Of a DNA stretch of 64,000 bases, positions 1 through 9,058 are shown piece after piece; the first letter of the stretch is position 1; each line of letters opens with the position of its first letter. The stretch covers positions 1 through 64,000 of the forward strand of contig JAFQUB010000027.1 of NCBI GenBank assembly GCA_017408735.1, read 5' to 3'. The position numbers and the translations under genes are program-made. Under the pieces are notes generated by a model. That model was not told the origin of the DNA. It saw nothing but the letters and a program-made list of their open reading frames with translations, and did not search any database. This DNA is from Lachnospiraceae bacterium (GTDB taxonomy: Bacteria > Bacillota > Clostridia > Lachnospirales > Lachnospiraceae).

Positions 1-1
1 A

Positions 2-853
2 GACGGAGATGATATTCTGATAGGAGGAATCGGAAACGATTTTCTGATAGGAGGAAACGGAGAAGATGTCTATATTCATAATCTAGGAGATGGAGATGAC
101 ATAATTCAAAATTATGATACAAGTGCAGACCGCAAGAAAGACCGTCTGGTATTTGGAGAGGGAATCAGTGCCGAAGATATAGAAATAACCCGAAAAGGTT
201 ATGATATGGTATTGACTAATATAAAGACCGGAGAAAAAGTAACAGTACAAAGTGCATACTGCTATACATATGGAGAAAATTATCTGGAAAATATCGAATT
301 TGCAGATGGAACTGTATGGACAAAAGAAACAATAGAAAATAATACCATTATTAGAGGAAGTGAAGGAAACGATAATTTATACGGTTACACAGTAGCATAT
401 GGATATACGCAAGATGAAACTTTTTATGCAGGAGCAGGAAACGATTATCTATACGGTGGAGCCGGCAATGATATGTACATATTTAACCAAGGTGATGGTT
501 GTGATGTTATCAGTGATAATGACAGTACAGCAGGAAATGAAGATATACTACAGATAGGGGCAGAAGCAAAAAATATATCATTTACACGCCAAGACTCGAA
601 TCTGTTAGTTTCGCTGTTGGACACAGAAGACACCATTACTATAACTAACTGGTATCAAGGCGACGGTAACAAAATAGAAACAATAAATTCTTCAGACGGA
701 TATGCGTTATCCCATACACAAGTGGATTTACTAATCCAATCGATGGCTTCTTTTGAAAGTACTTCTGGAATGAGCTGGTCGGAGGGAATTAGACAAGGAA
801 ATGCAGATATTGATAGCATTACAGCACAAATTTGGGTAAAACAGGTAGGATAA
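2..853 (+). CDS. RTX-repeat calcium-binding secreted protein, C-terminal part
   Basis: The frame is open to the window edge, so only the last 283 residues are seen and the start lies upstream. The visible part carries glycine/aspartate nonapeptides of the hemolysin type (GGIGNDFLI, GGNGEDVYI, later GAGNDYLYGGAGND). In this family they form a calcium-bound parallel beta roll outside the cell. The last 70 or so residues lack repeats and probably hold the uncleaved C-terminal secretion signal of type I substrates. The stop lies 3 bases before a type I ABC transporter gene, which is probably its exporter. The activity carried by the missing N-terminus (enzyme, adhesin, toxin) cannot be judged from here. 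Confidence 0.85.
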   Translation, partial: DGDDILIGGIGNDFLIGGNGEDVYIHNLGDGDDIIQNYDTSADRKKDRLVFGEGISAEDIEITRKGYDMVLTNIKTGEKVTVQSAYCYTYGENYLENIEFADGTVWTKETIENNTIIRGSEGNDNLYGYTVAYGYTQDETFYAGAGNDYLYGGAGNDMYIFNQGDGCDVISDNDSTAGNEDILQIGAEAKNISFTRQDSNLLVSLLDTEDTITITNWYQGDGNKIETINSSDGYALSHTQVDLLIQSMASFESTSGMSWSEGIRQGNADIDSITAQIWVKQVG

Positions 854-856
854 GAT

Positions 857-3016
857 ATGTGTGATAAGGAAAAAACGCAAGAAAATATAGTGGAAAAGAT
901 AGGAGAAATGCAACAAGATGCAGGCTTACAATGCCTGCTCATTGTTGCGGATTACTATGGAATTCCGACAGATGCGGAGCGCATTCAACATGACTATGTA
1001 TTAGAAAATAGAAAAATGGTATCACAGGATATTTTAAGGGTGTCCAAAAAGATAAATTTAAAAAGTCGATTGCTGAATGGGAATTGTTATTCGTTAGAAA
1101 AATTTACACTTCCGGCAATTTTAGAACTGAAAAACGGAACGTATATTATTGTGGCAAAGGCAGAGGATGAGAAAGCACTAGTTCTTTATCCTTTTGAAAA
1201 AGCACCGAAGGTTCTTACATATGAACAGTTGTGTGAGATATGGAATGGCAAATTTATTATACTTATTCCAAGAAATCGAAAAAATAGAAATGTAAAATTT
1301 GGCTTTAAATGGTTTATTCCATCAATTCTGAAATATAAAGGACCATTGTTGGAAGTATTGTTGGCAGCATTGATTATGCAAATATTAGGGATATGTTCAC
1401 CTTTAGTAACACAGTCTGTTATTGATAAGGTATTGGTTCATAATAGTTTATCTACCTTGGATGTATTGTCACTGGCATTGATTTTTATGTTGCTGTTCGA
1501 AACAATTTTATCTGTGGCAAGGAATTATCTCTTGGCACATACCACTAGCAAAATAGATGTTATCTTAAGCAGTCGTTTGTTTGAACACTTATTTAAACTT
1601 CCGTTAAGATATTTTGAAAAACGTCGTATTGGTGATACGGTGGCTCGTGTAAGGGAGTTGGAAAATATTCGTAGATTTTTAACAGGAGTTCCGCTTACAA
1701 CAGCTTTAGACTGTATATTTTTGATAATATATGTAATTATACTATTTTTTTATAGTACAAAATTAACATGGATTACGTTGTTGTCATTACCTTTGCTTGC
1801 GATTGTTACGGCATTGGTGACACCCGTTCTTCGAGAAAGATTGGATAAACAATTTAATTGTAGCGCAGAATCACAATCTTATCTTGTGGAAGCAGTTACG
1901 GGAGCGCAAACAATAAAGTCTTTTGCTATTGAACCTACAGTGCAAAAAAAATGGGAAAATTTATTGGCAGATTATGTGACAGCAGGTTTTAAAACGACAA
2001 TTCTTTCAGGAAACGCGGGAGCAGTTGCAAGGTTGATACAGCGTGTTACAGATATAGCAATATTGTGGTATGGGGCAAAACTTGTAATGGAAGGTGCCTT
2101 ATCTATTGGTGAATTGGTAGCTTTTCGTATGATTGCAGGACGGGTAAGTGAGCCCATTATGCGCTTGGTGCAATTATGGCAGGAATTTCAGCAGACAAGT
2201 ATATCTGTTGAACGAATAGGTGACATTTTTAATAGTAAGGCAGAGCCAAGACCTGAAAGTAGCAATTTACGACTTCCGGATGTGAAAGGGTTTATAAAGT
2301 TTGAAAAAGTAGGATTTCGATATGAGGCAGATGGACCGGAAATAATTAAGGATATGAGTTTTGGAATTCCTGCCAATACAGTAGTTGGTATTGTAGGACG
2401 TAGTGGTTCTGGTAAAAGCACAATTTCAAAATTAGTGCAGCGCCTTTATCTTCCGGAATCGGGAAGAATATTAATAGATGGCGTGGATATTTCAACAGTT
2501 GATCCTGTATGGCTTAGAAGACAGATAGGTGTAGTTTTACAAGAAAACTTTCTTTTTAATGCAACTATAAGAGAAAATATAGCTTTGCACAATCCGGCAG
2601 CAAGTATGGAAGAAATTATTCAGGTGGCTCAGATTGCCGGGGCACATGAATTTATTTCAGAACTTACGAACGGATATGATACTGTTGTAGGGGAAAAGGG
2701 AGTGGGACTTTCTGGTGGGCAAAAACAGAGAGTGGCTATTGCGCGGGCATTGCTCTGCAATCCGAAAATTTTGATTTTTGATGAAGCAACTTCAGCTCTT
2801 GACTATGAGTCTGAAAGTATCATTCAAAAAAATTTAAAAGACATTTGTAAAGGCAGAACAGTTCTTATTATTGCACATAGATTATCAACATTAAGAGATG
2901 CAGATGCGATTATGGTGGTAGAAAAAGGAAAAATTGCAGAATATGGACCAAAGCAGAAACTGATAGAGGCAAAAGGATTATTCTGGCATTTATTAAAGCA
3001 ACAAAGTCAGGTATAA
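857..3016 (+). CDS. Type I secretion ABC transporter with inactive C39-like domain
   Basis: 719 residues in HlyB/LapB order: N-terminal C39-like domain (about 1-130), six-helix membrane domain (about 150-440), ATPase domain (about 470-719). The ATPase has Walker A GRSGSGKST (514-522), LSGGQ (618-622), Walker B ending in D642-E643 and H-loop H674. In active C39 peptidases an Asp-Cys-Gly motif supplies the catalytic cysteine; here it reads Asp21-Ala22-Gly23, and the usual histidine region reads GTYIIV. The domain is therefore probably a substrate-docking C39-like domain, as in HlyB, which suits an RTX substrate without a cleaved leader. It sits between the RTX gene and a HlyD gene. Confidence in the family is high; the substrate is inferred from position. 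Confidence 0.95.
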   Translation: MCDKEKTQENIVEKIGEMQQDAGLQCLLIVADYYGIPTDAERIQHDYVLENRKMVSQDILRVSKKINLKSRLLNGNCYSLEKFTLPAILELKNGTYIIVAKAEDEKALVLYPFEKAPKVLTYEQLCEIWNGKFIILIPRNRKNRNVKFGFKWFIPSILKYKGPLLEVLLAALIMQILGICSPLVTQSVIDKVLVHNSLSTLDVLSLALIFMLLFETILSVARNYLLAHTTSKIDVILSSRLFEHLFKLPLRYFEKRRIGDTVARVRELENIRRFLTGVPLTTALDCIFLIIYVIILFFYSTKLTWITLLSLPLLAIVTALVTPVLRERLDKQFNCSAESQSYLVEAVTGAQTIKSFAIEPTVQKKWENLLADYVTAGFKTTILSGNAGAVARLIQRVTDIAILWYGAKLVMEGALSIGELVAFRMIAGRVSEPIMRLVQLWQEFQQTSISVERIGDIFNSKAEPRPESSNLRLPDVKGFIKFEKVGFRYEADGPEIIKDMSFGIPANTVVGIVGRSGSGKSTISKLVQRLYLPESGRILIDGVDISTVDPVWLRRQIGVVLQENFLFNATIRENIALHNPAASMEEIIQVAQIAGAHEFISELTNGYDTVVGEKGVGLSGGQKQRVAIARALLCNPKILIFDEATSALDYESESIIQKNLKDICKGRTVLIIAHRLSTLRDADAIMVVEKGKIAEYGPKQKLIEAKGLFWHLLKQQSQV

Positions 3017-3025
3017 GGAATAAAG

Positions 3026-4579
3026 ATGAAAAAGATAAAAGAGAAGATAAAGCAGTATTATAAAAAAAGACAAGTAGAAAAAATGAAAAAGCTTAGAAGT
3101 GAATTTTTGCCGGAAGCAATGGAAATTATCGAAAAACCAATTTCGCCTCTAGGTCATTTTGTAGTTATAATAACAGCGACAATTGTAGTGTTTTTTGTTG
3201 TGTGGGCTGTTGTGGGAAAAATGGATGAAGTTGTTACTGCCAGAGGAAAAGTTGTTACAGTTAGTGGGCTCCAGAATGTTCAAACAGTCAATGGAGGAAT
3301 GATAGAAAAGATCTGTGTAGAGGAAGGAACACGTGTGAAAGCTGGACAACCCATTGTGTATTTGGATTCCTCTGTGCAGGAAATTACTTTACAGAATACA
3401 GCGGATAGTTTAAAGTTGTTAAAGTTTGAAAATGAATTATTAGAATTAGCATTAGAAGGAAATGACATATCTCCCTATTTAAAGAAGGAAAAGCAAAAAG
3501 AGCGTATTCAGATTGTCCAGTATGTGTTAGCAATACAAAAACAGTATAAAACACAGATGGAGGAATTGGATAAAAGTGTAGAACAAGCTTTAATTCAGGT
3601 TGAGATTGAAAAGAAAACATTGGAAGAACTGGCAAATGATGAAGAATATTTAGCCAAACAAAAAGATGCAGAAGAAATTGTGTCCGGAGAGGCTAGTGAA
3701 GAGGAGAAAAATGCAAAAAAAATAGAATTAACGATTGAATATAAAGAGAAAGAATTGGCTGATTACGAAAAGTTATATATTGCGGGAGCAATTGCATTAG
3801 TAGAAGTAGAAAAGTGTAGAGAAGAACTGGAATTACTTAAAAAGGACTATGAAATACAAGAAACACGTATTGTAAATGAAGATTATGAAGAAACAATTCA
3901 AAATTATGGAATGGAACATGAAATAACATCAGCAACAAATAAGTATGATAGTCAAAAAAGTGCCGTAGCGTTGGCAGAAGAATGCTATGAGCAGGTGAAG
4001 AAAAGTCAGGAAAGTTTGAAAGTGGAATATGAAGAAAAACTCTCTACGTTGATACGTGATAATAAAAACAATATTAGCACGCAAGAAGCCAACGAAAAGA
4101 TACAAGCAGTCAGTGTAGGGGAACAGGTTCTGGTTTCTCCGGTGGATGGTGTTGTGAAAACGCTGGACGTGAATACTGTTGGAGGTGTTCTGACGGCTAG
4201 TCAGTCGGTTGCTACAATTGTTCCGGATGGGACTCAAATGTTAGCCGAAGTGGAAATTTTAAATCAGGATATTGGATATGTTCAAGCCGGGCAGGAAACG
4301 GCAATTAAGTTAGATACTTATAATTTTCAAGATTATGGAAAGTTAGATGGAGTGATTGTATCTGTTAGTCCGGACGCAATTTGGAATGAGCAGAAAGGCT
4401 GGGTATACAAAGCAAAAGTCAGTGTTGATTCAGAAAAATTTCAACAGGCAAACTCAGATATAGAGGTGGCTGTTGGAATGGAAGGAACTGCAGAAGTGAA
4501 GGTCAAGGAACGTAGAATTGTAGAGTTCTTTTTAGAACCGTTAGTAGAACATTTTGATGGAAGTTTAAAAGTAAGATAG
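3026..4579 (+). CDS. HlyD-family membrane fusion protein of type I secretion system
   Basis: 517 residues. A basic cytoplasmic N-terminus is followed by one membrane segment (about 44-64), a biotinyl-lipoyl half (about 70-120), a long charged coiled-coil stretch (about 125-365), then the second lipoyl half and a beta-barrel domain to the C-terminus. This is the normal HlyD adaptor layout. It begins 9 bases after the ABC transporter stop and ends just before a hairpin terminator. In Gram-negative bacteria the coiled coil reaches TolC; no TolC-like gene is visible and the host looks Gram-positive. The adaptor may instead span the thick wall, but that role is inference. Confidence 0.93.
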   Translation: MKKIKEKIKQYYKKRQVEKMKKLRSEFLPEAMEIIEKPISPLGHFVVIITATIVVFFVVWAVVGKMDEVVTARGKVVTVSGLQNVQTVNGGMIEKICVEEGTRVKAGQPIVYLDSSVQEITLQNTADSLKLLKFENELLELALEGNDISPYLKKEKQKERIQIVQYVLAIQKQYKTQMEELDKSVEQALIQVEIEKKTLEELANDEEYLAKQKDAEEIVSGEASEEEKNAKKIELTIEYKEKELADYEKLYIAGAIALVEVEKCREELELLKKDYEIQETRIVNEDYEETIQNYGMEHEITSATNKYDSQKSAVALAEECYEQVKKSQESLKVEYEEKLSTLIRDNKNNISTQEANEKIQAVSVGEQVLVSPVDGVVKTLDVNTVGGVLTASQSVATIVPDGTQMLAEVEILNQDIGYVQAGQETAIKLDTYNFQDYGKLDGVIVSVSPDAIWNEQKGWVYKAKVSVDSEKFQQANSDIEVAVGMEGTAEVKVKERRIVEFFLEPLVEHFDGSLKVR

Positions 4580-4580
4580 A

Positions 4581-4621
4581 AAAATCAGGCATCTACCACA
4601 CTGTGGCATATGCCTGATTTT
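4581..4621. terminator. Bidirectional hairpin terminator between HlyD and DUF3791-like gene
   Basis: Perfect 12-bp arms AAAATCAGGCAT (4581-4592) and ATGCCTGATTTT (4610-4621), with a nested CCACA/TGTGG pair in the loop. A/T-rich flanks give a U-rich tail on either strand. It lies between convergent genes and overlaps the stop codon of the minus-strand gene. Confidence 0.8.
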
Positions 4622-5075
4622 ATTCAATTTCTCCATAAATATAAGCATTAAGAATATTTTGCGGAGCTTCGTAATAAAAACTGCTATTATAATCATCAAT
4701 TTTATCACTGACAAAGGAATTATATGCTGCAAAAAGGGCATCTATAACATCCATTTCCTTTGCATTGACAATGCCAAGAATCAAGCGTTTATACACTTTT
4801 CCTATATCCCAGTGACTTGGTATACTATATTTGGCGGCAGAAATGTTATCAAAATTACCGTGAGTGATATGGGCGTATTCAATGAAGTCGTCACTAACGC
4901 GGTCGATATTGTCGCTGTGATAGATATCAGCCAGTTCATAAATCTTAGAAATAGAAGACTTCCCAAGAGCATTTACTACTACAGCTCTTTTGTTTTGTGT
5001 TTTTCTGGCAATGTATTCAATAAGACTGCATGTGAAAAATAAATCATTTTCTTTCCGTGTTTCTCGTCCGGTCAT
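4620..5075 (-). CDS. DUF3791-like protein, partner of DUF3990 gene
   Basis: 151 residues, no membrane segment. The N-terminal half (about 9-65) resembles the DUF3791 type of small clostridial proteins that commonly sit next to DUF3990 genes; the C-terminal half (about 85-151) has the conserved-looking stretches HWDIGKVYKRLI and IDDYNSSFYY. Its ATG overlaps the stop of the DUF3990 gene by 4 bases, so the two are translationally coupled. By analogy with two-gene toxin-antitoxin operons it could be the partner of an ADP-ribosyltransferase-like protein. The assignment comes from recalled family resemblance, so function is tentative. Confidence 0.7.
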   Translation of the reverse strand: MTGRETRKENDLFFTCSLIEYIARKTQNKRAVVVNALGKSSISKIYELADIYHSDNIDRVSDDFIEYAHITHGNFDNISAAKYSIPSHWDIGKVYKRLILGIVNAKEMDVIDALFAAYNSFVSDKIDDYNSSFYYEAPQNILNAYIYGEIE

Positions 5076-5536
5076 TTCAACACCTCCTCACTTGAGAAAA
5101 ATTCAAGACATCGCAATGCTTCCATAGTGCAGAAATTAATCTGGTGTGTTGGATATTTGAATTTCGCCAGAGACCAGAATTGTTCTCTTGTAATAACTCC
5201 ATCAATATAATCAGCGATATAGTTATAAATCTGGTCATCTGCCATTGCACCAATTACAATATCATAATTGTGTGGAATTCCTTGGCGACATTTAATAATG
5301 AAATCCAGCCATTCCTCTGTCATTTCTTTGTATTCTAAAATGTTCAGATTAGTATTCATACGAACCGTGTAAGTATTAACTATCGGAGTGTTATATCTTT
5401 TCGCCCAACGTTCCGCTTGTTCACGGATAATAGTACAGTAAAAACCAGTTCCAAAATCTTTGGTGTTTTTTCCTTTTATAATGCTTGGTTGTTTTACACA
5501 GGTATAGCTTCCGTGATAAACAGTCATTTTCCCCAT
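5072..5536 (-). CDS. DUF3990 protein, ADP-ribosyltransferase-like
   Basis: 154 residues beginning MGKMTVYHGS. The N-terminal YHGS motif followed by DFGTGFYCT and EQAERWAKR is typical of DUF3990, a family with an ADP-ribosyltransferase-like fold. I chose the ATG at 5536 because an AGGAGG lies about 8 bases upstream; an in-frame ATG at 5557 would lie upstream of the predicted transcription start. It is the first gene of a two-gene minus-strand operon with its own near-consensus promoter. A toxin role is plausible but not shown; a housekeeping modification role is possible. Confidence 0.82.
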   Translation of the reverse strand: MGKMTVYHGSYTCVKQPSIIKGKNTKDFGTGFYCTIIREQAERWAKRYNTPIVNTYTVRMNTNLNILEYKEMTEEWLDFIIKCRQGIPHNYDIVIGAMADDQIYNYIADYIDGVITREQFWSLAKFKYPTHQINFCTMEALRCLEFFSSEEVLK

Positions 5537-5559
5537 ACGACAAACCTCCTTTAACAATC

Positions 5560-5588
5560 ATATTATGTCAAGACGCCTTTTTAGTCAA
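5560..5588 (-). promoter_or_regulatory. Sigma-A promoter for DUF3990 operon
   Basis: On the minus strand: TTGACT (5583-5588), 17-bp spacer, TATA-like TAATAT (5560-5565). Predicted start is near 5553, about 17 bases before the chosen ATG, giving a short leader with AGGAGG. Confidence 0.75.
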
Positions 5589-5599
5589 GATAAAAGTTC

Positions 5600-5628
5600 T
5601 TGTCATCCCCCACTCCCCATTGTATAAT
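5600..5628 (+). promoter_or_regulatory. Sigma-A promoter for epimerase/acetyltransferase operon
   Basis: TTGTCA (5600-5605), 17-bp spacer, perfect TATAAT (5623-5628). It is back-to-back with the minus-strand promoter, with 11 bases between the two -35 boxes. It rules out a translation start at 5600 and supports the ATG at 5669. Confidence 0.8.
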
Positions 5629-5668
5629 TGAAATCATAAAAATGCAGTCAGAAAGGATTGAAACACCC

Positions 5669-6559
5669 ATGAAAGTAATGATTTTAGGTGCCAACAGCTA
5701 CATTGCCAGAAACGTAATTCAGGTATTACTCAGAACACCGGAAAAGTACCAGTTGGCATTGTATGATAGAGAAGAACAACATAAGGATAATGTAGAAGGT
5801 TATCAGTCACTAAACATATTAGATGCAGAAGCAGTAAATAAATTGGATTTTTCCAGCGATATTATATATATGTTTGTAGGAAGAACAGGAAGTGTGCAGG
5901 GATTTGATGAGTATGATAATTTTATTGATGTCAACGAACGATCTCTCTTAAATGTATTAAATGCATGTAGACAGCAGAATTCCAAGGCGAAAGTGATTTT
6001 CCCATCCACCAGACTTGTATACAAAGGCGTACCGGGAAAATTAAAAGAAGATGCGGAAAAAGAATTTAAAACCGTATATGCAGCCAATAAATTTGCATGC
6101 GAACAATACTTAAAAATGTATGAAAATGTATATGGAATACAATATCGAATTTTTAGAATCTGTATTCCATACGGAACCATTATTCCGGGAGCAAAATCCT
6201 ATGGAACAGCAGAATTTTTCCTAAGCAAAGCAGAAAATGGGGAAGATATCAGTTTATATGGTGACGGTTCCCAGCGAAGAACACTCACTTATATGGAGGA
6301 TTTGTGCAATGCTTTGATACAGGGAGCAGAATCCGAAGCGTTAACCAATGACGTTTATAATATTGGCGGTGAAGATTATAGCCTGGATGAAATGGCAAAA
6401 CTGATTGGAAAATATTACAATGTGGGAGTGTCATATGTAGAGTGGCCGGAAACTGCATTAAAAATAGAATCAGGCGATACCGTATTTGATTCACAAAAAT
6501 TAGATTCCATGGCAGGAATTACTTATCCTATGAAATTTGAGGAATGGGTGAGAAAATAA
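5669..6559 (+). CDS. NAD-dependent sugar epimerase/dehydratase
   Basis: 296 residues, extended SDR fold. The N-terminal nucleotide-binding loop (LGANSYIA, residues 6-13) is a variant of GxxGxxG. The catalytic set is visible as Ser113 in FPSTRLVYKG and Tyr137-x3-Lys141 in YAANK. Length is normal for NDP-sugar epimerases, reductases or 4,6-dehydratases; the exact substrate cannot be read. The ATG at 5669 follows GAAAGGA and the predicted promoter. It forms a two-gene operon with an AAC(3)-fold acetyltransferase, so both may act on one amino sugar. It could also supply a reductase missing from the CDP-deoxysugar genes at 57-59 kb (inference). Confidence 0.85.
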   Translation: MKVMILGANSYIARNVIQVLLRTPEKYQLALYDREEQHKDNVEGYQSLNILDAEAVNKLDFSSDIIYMFVGRTGSVQGFDEYDNFIDVNERSLLNVLNACRQQNSKAKVIFPSTRLVYKGVPGKLKEDAEKEFKTVYAANKFACEQYLKMYENVYGIQYRIFRICIPYGTIIPGAKSYGTAEFFLSKAENGEDISLYGDGSQRRTLTYMEDLCNALIQGAESEALTNDVYNIGGEDYSLDEMAKLIGKYYNVGVSYVEWPETALKIESGDTVFDSQKLDSMAGITYPMKFEEWVRK

Positions 6560-6591
6560 CATATAAATTATATTGGGAAGGGAGTAAATAA

Positions 6592-7380
6592 ATGGAAAGA
6601 AAAATCGTGTTGAAGCAGGATATACTGGATGCACTTGCAAAAATTGGGGTAAAGAAAGGGCAAACAATTATGGTACATACCTCTTTAAGTCAACTGGGGT
6701 TTGTATGTGGTGGTGCCGAAATTATAATTGAGGCATTATTGGAAAGTGTGGGAGAAGAAGGAACTATAATGATGCCCACACAATCATGGAAAAATCTTGA
6801 TCCTACCACCGGTGTCCATTGGGAAGAACCGGAGGAATGGTGGCAGATAATTCGAGATAACTGGCCGGCATATCGTAAAGAAATTACCCCTACCAATACA
6901 ATGGGGGCAGTTGCTGAAATGTTTCGTAAATGGCCGGGGGCGTTAAGAAGTGAACATCCGGCACGTTCCGTTGCAGCTTATGGGAAGCATGCAGAATTTC
7001 TTACAGAAGGACACGATTTATCTAATATTTTTGGAGAAGGTTCCCCTATTGGTAAGTTGTATGAGCTTGATGGTCATGTACTTTTAATCGGAGTAGGATA
7101 TGATAAAAATACATCCATTCATCTTGCAGATGTGAGAGCGGAATATCCGGGAAAGCACAATTGTACAGAATACAGTGCGATTATGAAAGATGGAAAACGG
7201 GTTTGGAAGGCTTATGACACGTTGTTTGTAGACGGTGAAGACTTTGAAGATATTGGCAAAGCCTTTGAAGAAGAAGGAAATGTGTGCAAAGAACCTCTCG
7301 GAAATGGGATGTTGACATTTATGCGACAGAGAGAGATTGTGGATTTTGCAGTAAAATGGATAGAATATAATCGAAAATAA
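6592..7380 (+). CDS. AAC(3)-family N-acetyltransferase
   Basis: 262 residues, full length for the antibiotic N-acetyltransferase family that uses acetyl-CoA. Family marks are HTSLSQLG (29-36), MPTQSW (61-66) and the RSEHPARS block with the conserved His near residue 122. It starts 32 bases after the epimerase behind a GGGAG site and is followed by a terminator. Members include aminoglycoside 3-N-acetyltransferases as well as YokD- or FrbF-like enzymes with other substrates. Next to a sugar epimerase in a surface-glycan region, sugar amine acetylation is at least as likely as drug resistance, so no resistance symbol is given. Confidence 0.85.
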   Translation: MERKIVLKQDILDALAKIGVKKGQTIMVHTSLSQLGFVCGGAEIIIEALLESVGEEGTIMMPTQSWKNLDPTTGVHWEEPEEWWQIIRDNWPAYRKEITPTNTMGAVAEMFRKWPGALRSEHPARSVAAYGKHAEFLTEGHDLSNIFGEGSPIGKLYELDGHVLLIGVGYDKNTSIHLADVRAEYPGKHNCTEYSAIMKDGKRVWKAYDTLFVDGEDFEDIGKAFEEEGNVCKEPLGNGMLTFMRQREIVDFAVKWIEYNRK

Positions 7381-7424
7381 AAATCAGGGATAGACTCCGA
7401 AGGTGAGTGTATCCCTGATTTTTT
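7380..7424. terminator. Bidirectional hairpin terminator
   Basis: Perfect 13-bp arms AAAATCAGGGATA (7380-7392) and TATCCCTGATTTT (7410-7422) with a 17-base loop and a T run to 7424. It sits between the convergent acetyltransferase and GT-C genes. Confidence 0.85.
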
Positions 7425-7447
7425 GATGGTGCTTTTGTATATATGTT

Positions 7448-8887
7448 TTATCCTTGTATCATATCCAACAAATAGAAGAAAAGTGGTACCATACAAACTC
7501 CGGCGCCTGCCACATAACGCAACCAGATAACACTGCGTTCTACCTGTAACGGTGCGGAAAAATCATCAATACCTGCAGACAGATTTGCTTCTGTTTCTTT
7601 TTTTCTAGGAAAATTCAACACCACCAGTGCAATCATAGAAAAAGCAAACAAAGCAAGGGTTAGCGGAAGACCAAAAGTATTGGTAAACAAATTAAGACTT
7701 TCCTCATTTCCTAAAAATGCAAGATTGTTTTCCTGAACCATAGTTTCGATAGGATGTACTATTTTGGCAAAAGGCATAAGTGGCATAAGCCATTTATAAC
7801 TGAATACCCAAGGGAAAAACAGGTTTTGGGCTAAAACCAGTCCGACTCCGGCAAAGGTATCTAACCACAAATTCACTTTTAACAAAGCAGTATTCTGACA
7901 TACCATCAAAGCAAAGTAAGGTGTGATAAGAATGATCCAGTAAGGACTGGATTCGGAAAATACAAAAAATGCAGCCCACACAGTAAAAGGAATATACGTA
8001 CTGAAACGCTGTAACTCATAAACGCTGTCAATTTGTTTTAAATAGCAAAACAACAGAATTCCCAAATAAACAATAATAAACAAAGAGGCATTTCCGAGAC
8101 CTAAATCAACGGTACCCATTAACATCTTATTCATCTGCGCAAACAAGAAAGAGCCTGCAGGCGTAGTTCCCAGCACCGTAAAAAGAATCTGTGATGCCAG
8201 AAAAATAGACATACTTCCAATGGTGTAAATTACAATTTTGCTGACCTTTTTTACCTTTAAAAGAAGGAGAGGCAGAAAAATAAACAATGCAAAATTTTTC
8301 ATGGTTATGGATATCGCCATAAATAAGGTGAATTTCTTCATATCTCCCTTAATATAGTAGTAAAGGGCAATCAGAGAAAAGAAAATTCCAATAATGTCAT
8401 ATTGGCAAAGCACAAAGATAGAAGACATCACAAAAGCGGAAGTCAGAAAAATCAAAAGACACCAGCTAATCTTTTCTTTGGAAAACTTTAATTCTTCGCT
8501 GATTTTTTTTAAATAAACAACACATCCTGCAAGGAATGGAAGCATAATACCCTTTGCCCAGAGAAGGCAAGGTGTGGAATATAAAGCGTCAATACCGCTA
8601 AACTTTTCCACCAGCCACAAAGGAAAATCCCAGATAGCAAATATAATATACACGCTGAAATCATAAAGAGCATCACAGTGTAGAGTGTCATAGAAAGTCA
8701 TATTTTTACTTAACTCATAAAACTGACCAATCTGTCCGTCAAAAAGAAAAGTCCAAAAATCAATTCCGGAACGGGTGGTAATCGCCACATCCGTATAGAA
8801 ATAAGTCAGATAAAACATAAGTAAAGTAGCACACGCTACAAAAAATTCAGCCTTATAAGGCTGTTTCGTATTCTTAAACCAATTCAT
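7448..8887 (-). CDS. Multi-pass membrane protein, GT-C glycosyltransferase-like
   Basis: 479 residues with about ten hydrophobic segments. The N-terminal part contains FDGQIGQFYELSKNM and a short loop typical of GT-C transferases that use polyprenyl-phosphate sugars. It resembles the protein at 42325-43743 (shared WDFPLWLVEKF/WNIPIWLIQRF-type stretch, and CQYDIIGIFFS against GQTDIIAIAIT), so the two form a family within the window. The start at 8887 is chosen for an AAGGAGA site just upstream. It probably transfers a sugar on the outer face of the membrane; acceptor and donor are unknown. Confidence 0.75.
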   Translation of the reverse strand: MNWFKNTKQPYKAEFFVACATLLMFYLTYFYTDVAITTRSGIDFWTFLFDGQIGQFYELSKNMTFYDTLHCDALYDFSVYIIFAIWDFPLWLVEKFSGIDALYSTPCLLWAKGIMLPFLAGCVVYLKKISEELKFSKEKISWCLLIFLTSAFVMSSIFVLCQYDIIGIFFSLIALYYYIKGDMKKFTLFMAISITMKNFALFIFLPLLLLKVKKVSKIVIYTIGSMSIFLASQILFTVLGTTPAGSFLFAQMNKMLMGTVDLGLGNASLFIIVYLGILLFCYLKQIDSVYELQRFSTYIPFTVWAAFFVFSESSPYWIILITPYFALMVCQNTALLKVNLWLDTFAGVGLVLAQNLFFPWVFSYKWLMPLMPFAKIVHPIETMVQENNLAFLGNEESLNLFTNTFGLPLTLALFAFSMIALVVLNFPRKKETEANLSAGIDDFSAPLQVERSVIWLRYVAGAGVCMVPLFFYLLDMIQG

Positions 8888-8930
8888 TGAAAATCTCCTT
8901 CTTAAAAATAAGTATTCTTTATGGTAACAT

Positions 8931-8959
8931 ATTATAAGCAAATGGGCAAATATAACGAA
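8931..8959 (-). promoter_or_regulatory. Possible promoter for the 7.4 kb membrane gene
   Basis: Minus strand: perfect TATAAT (8931-8936) with a poor -35 TTCGTT (8954-8959) at 17-bp spacing. Only the -10 box is convincing. Confidence 0.45.
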
Positions 8960-9058
8960 ACAACAACTAAAATATTACAAAAACATTAAGCTGCTATTAA
9001 AAGTGCGCAAAAACTGGGAAAAAAGTAAAAGAAATATGTGCAAAATCACAAAAGAGTG

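Noticed and set aside
4659-5042. Plus-strand frame of 127 codons opposite the DUF3791-like gene
   Set aside because: Antisense shadow; the minus-strand pair has promoter, overlap and family support.
6592-7380. Calling the AAC(3)-fold enzyme an aminoglycoside resistance gene
   Set aside because: Family includes non-resistance members and the operon partner is a sugar epimerase; nothing in the sequence shows drug specificity.
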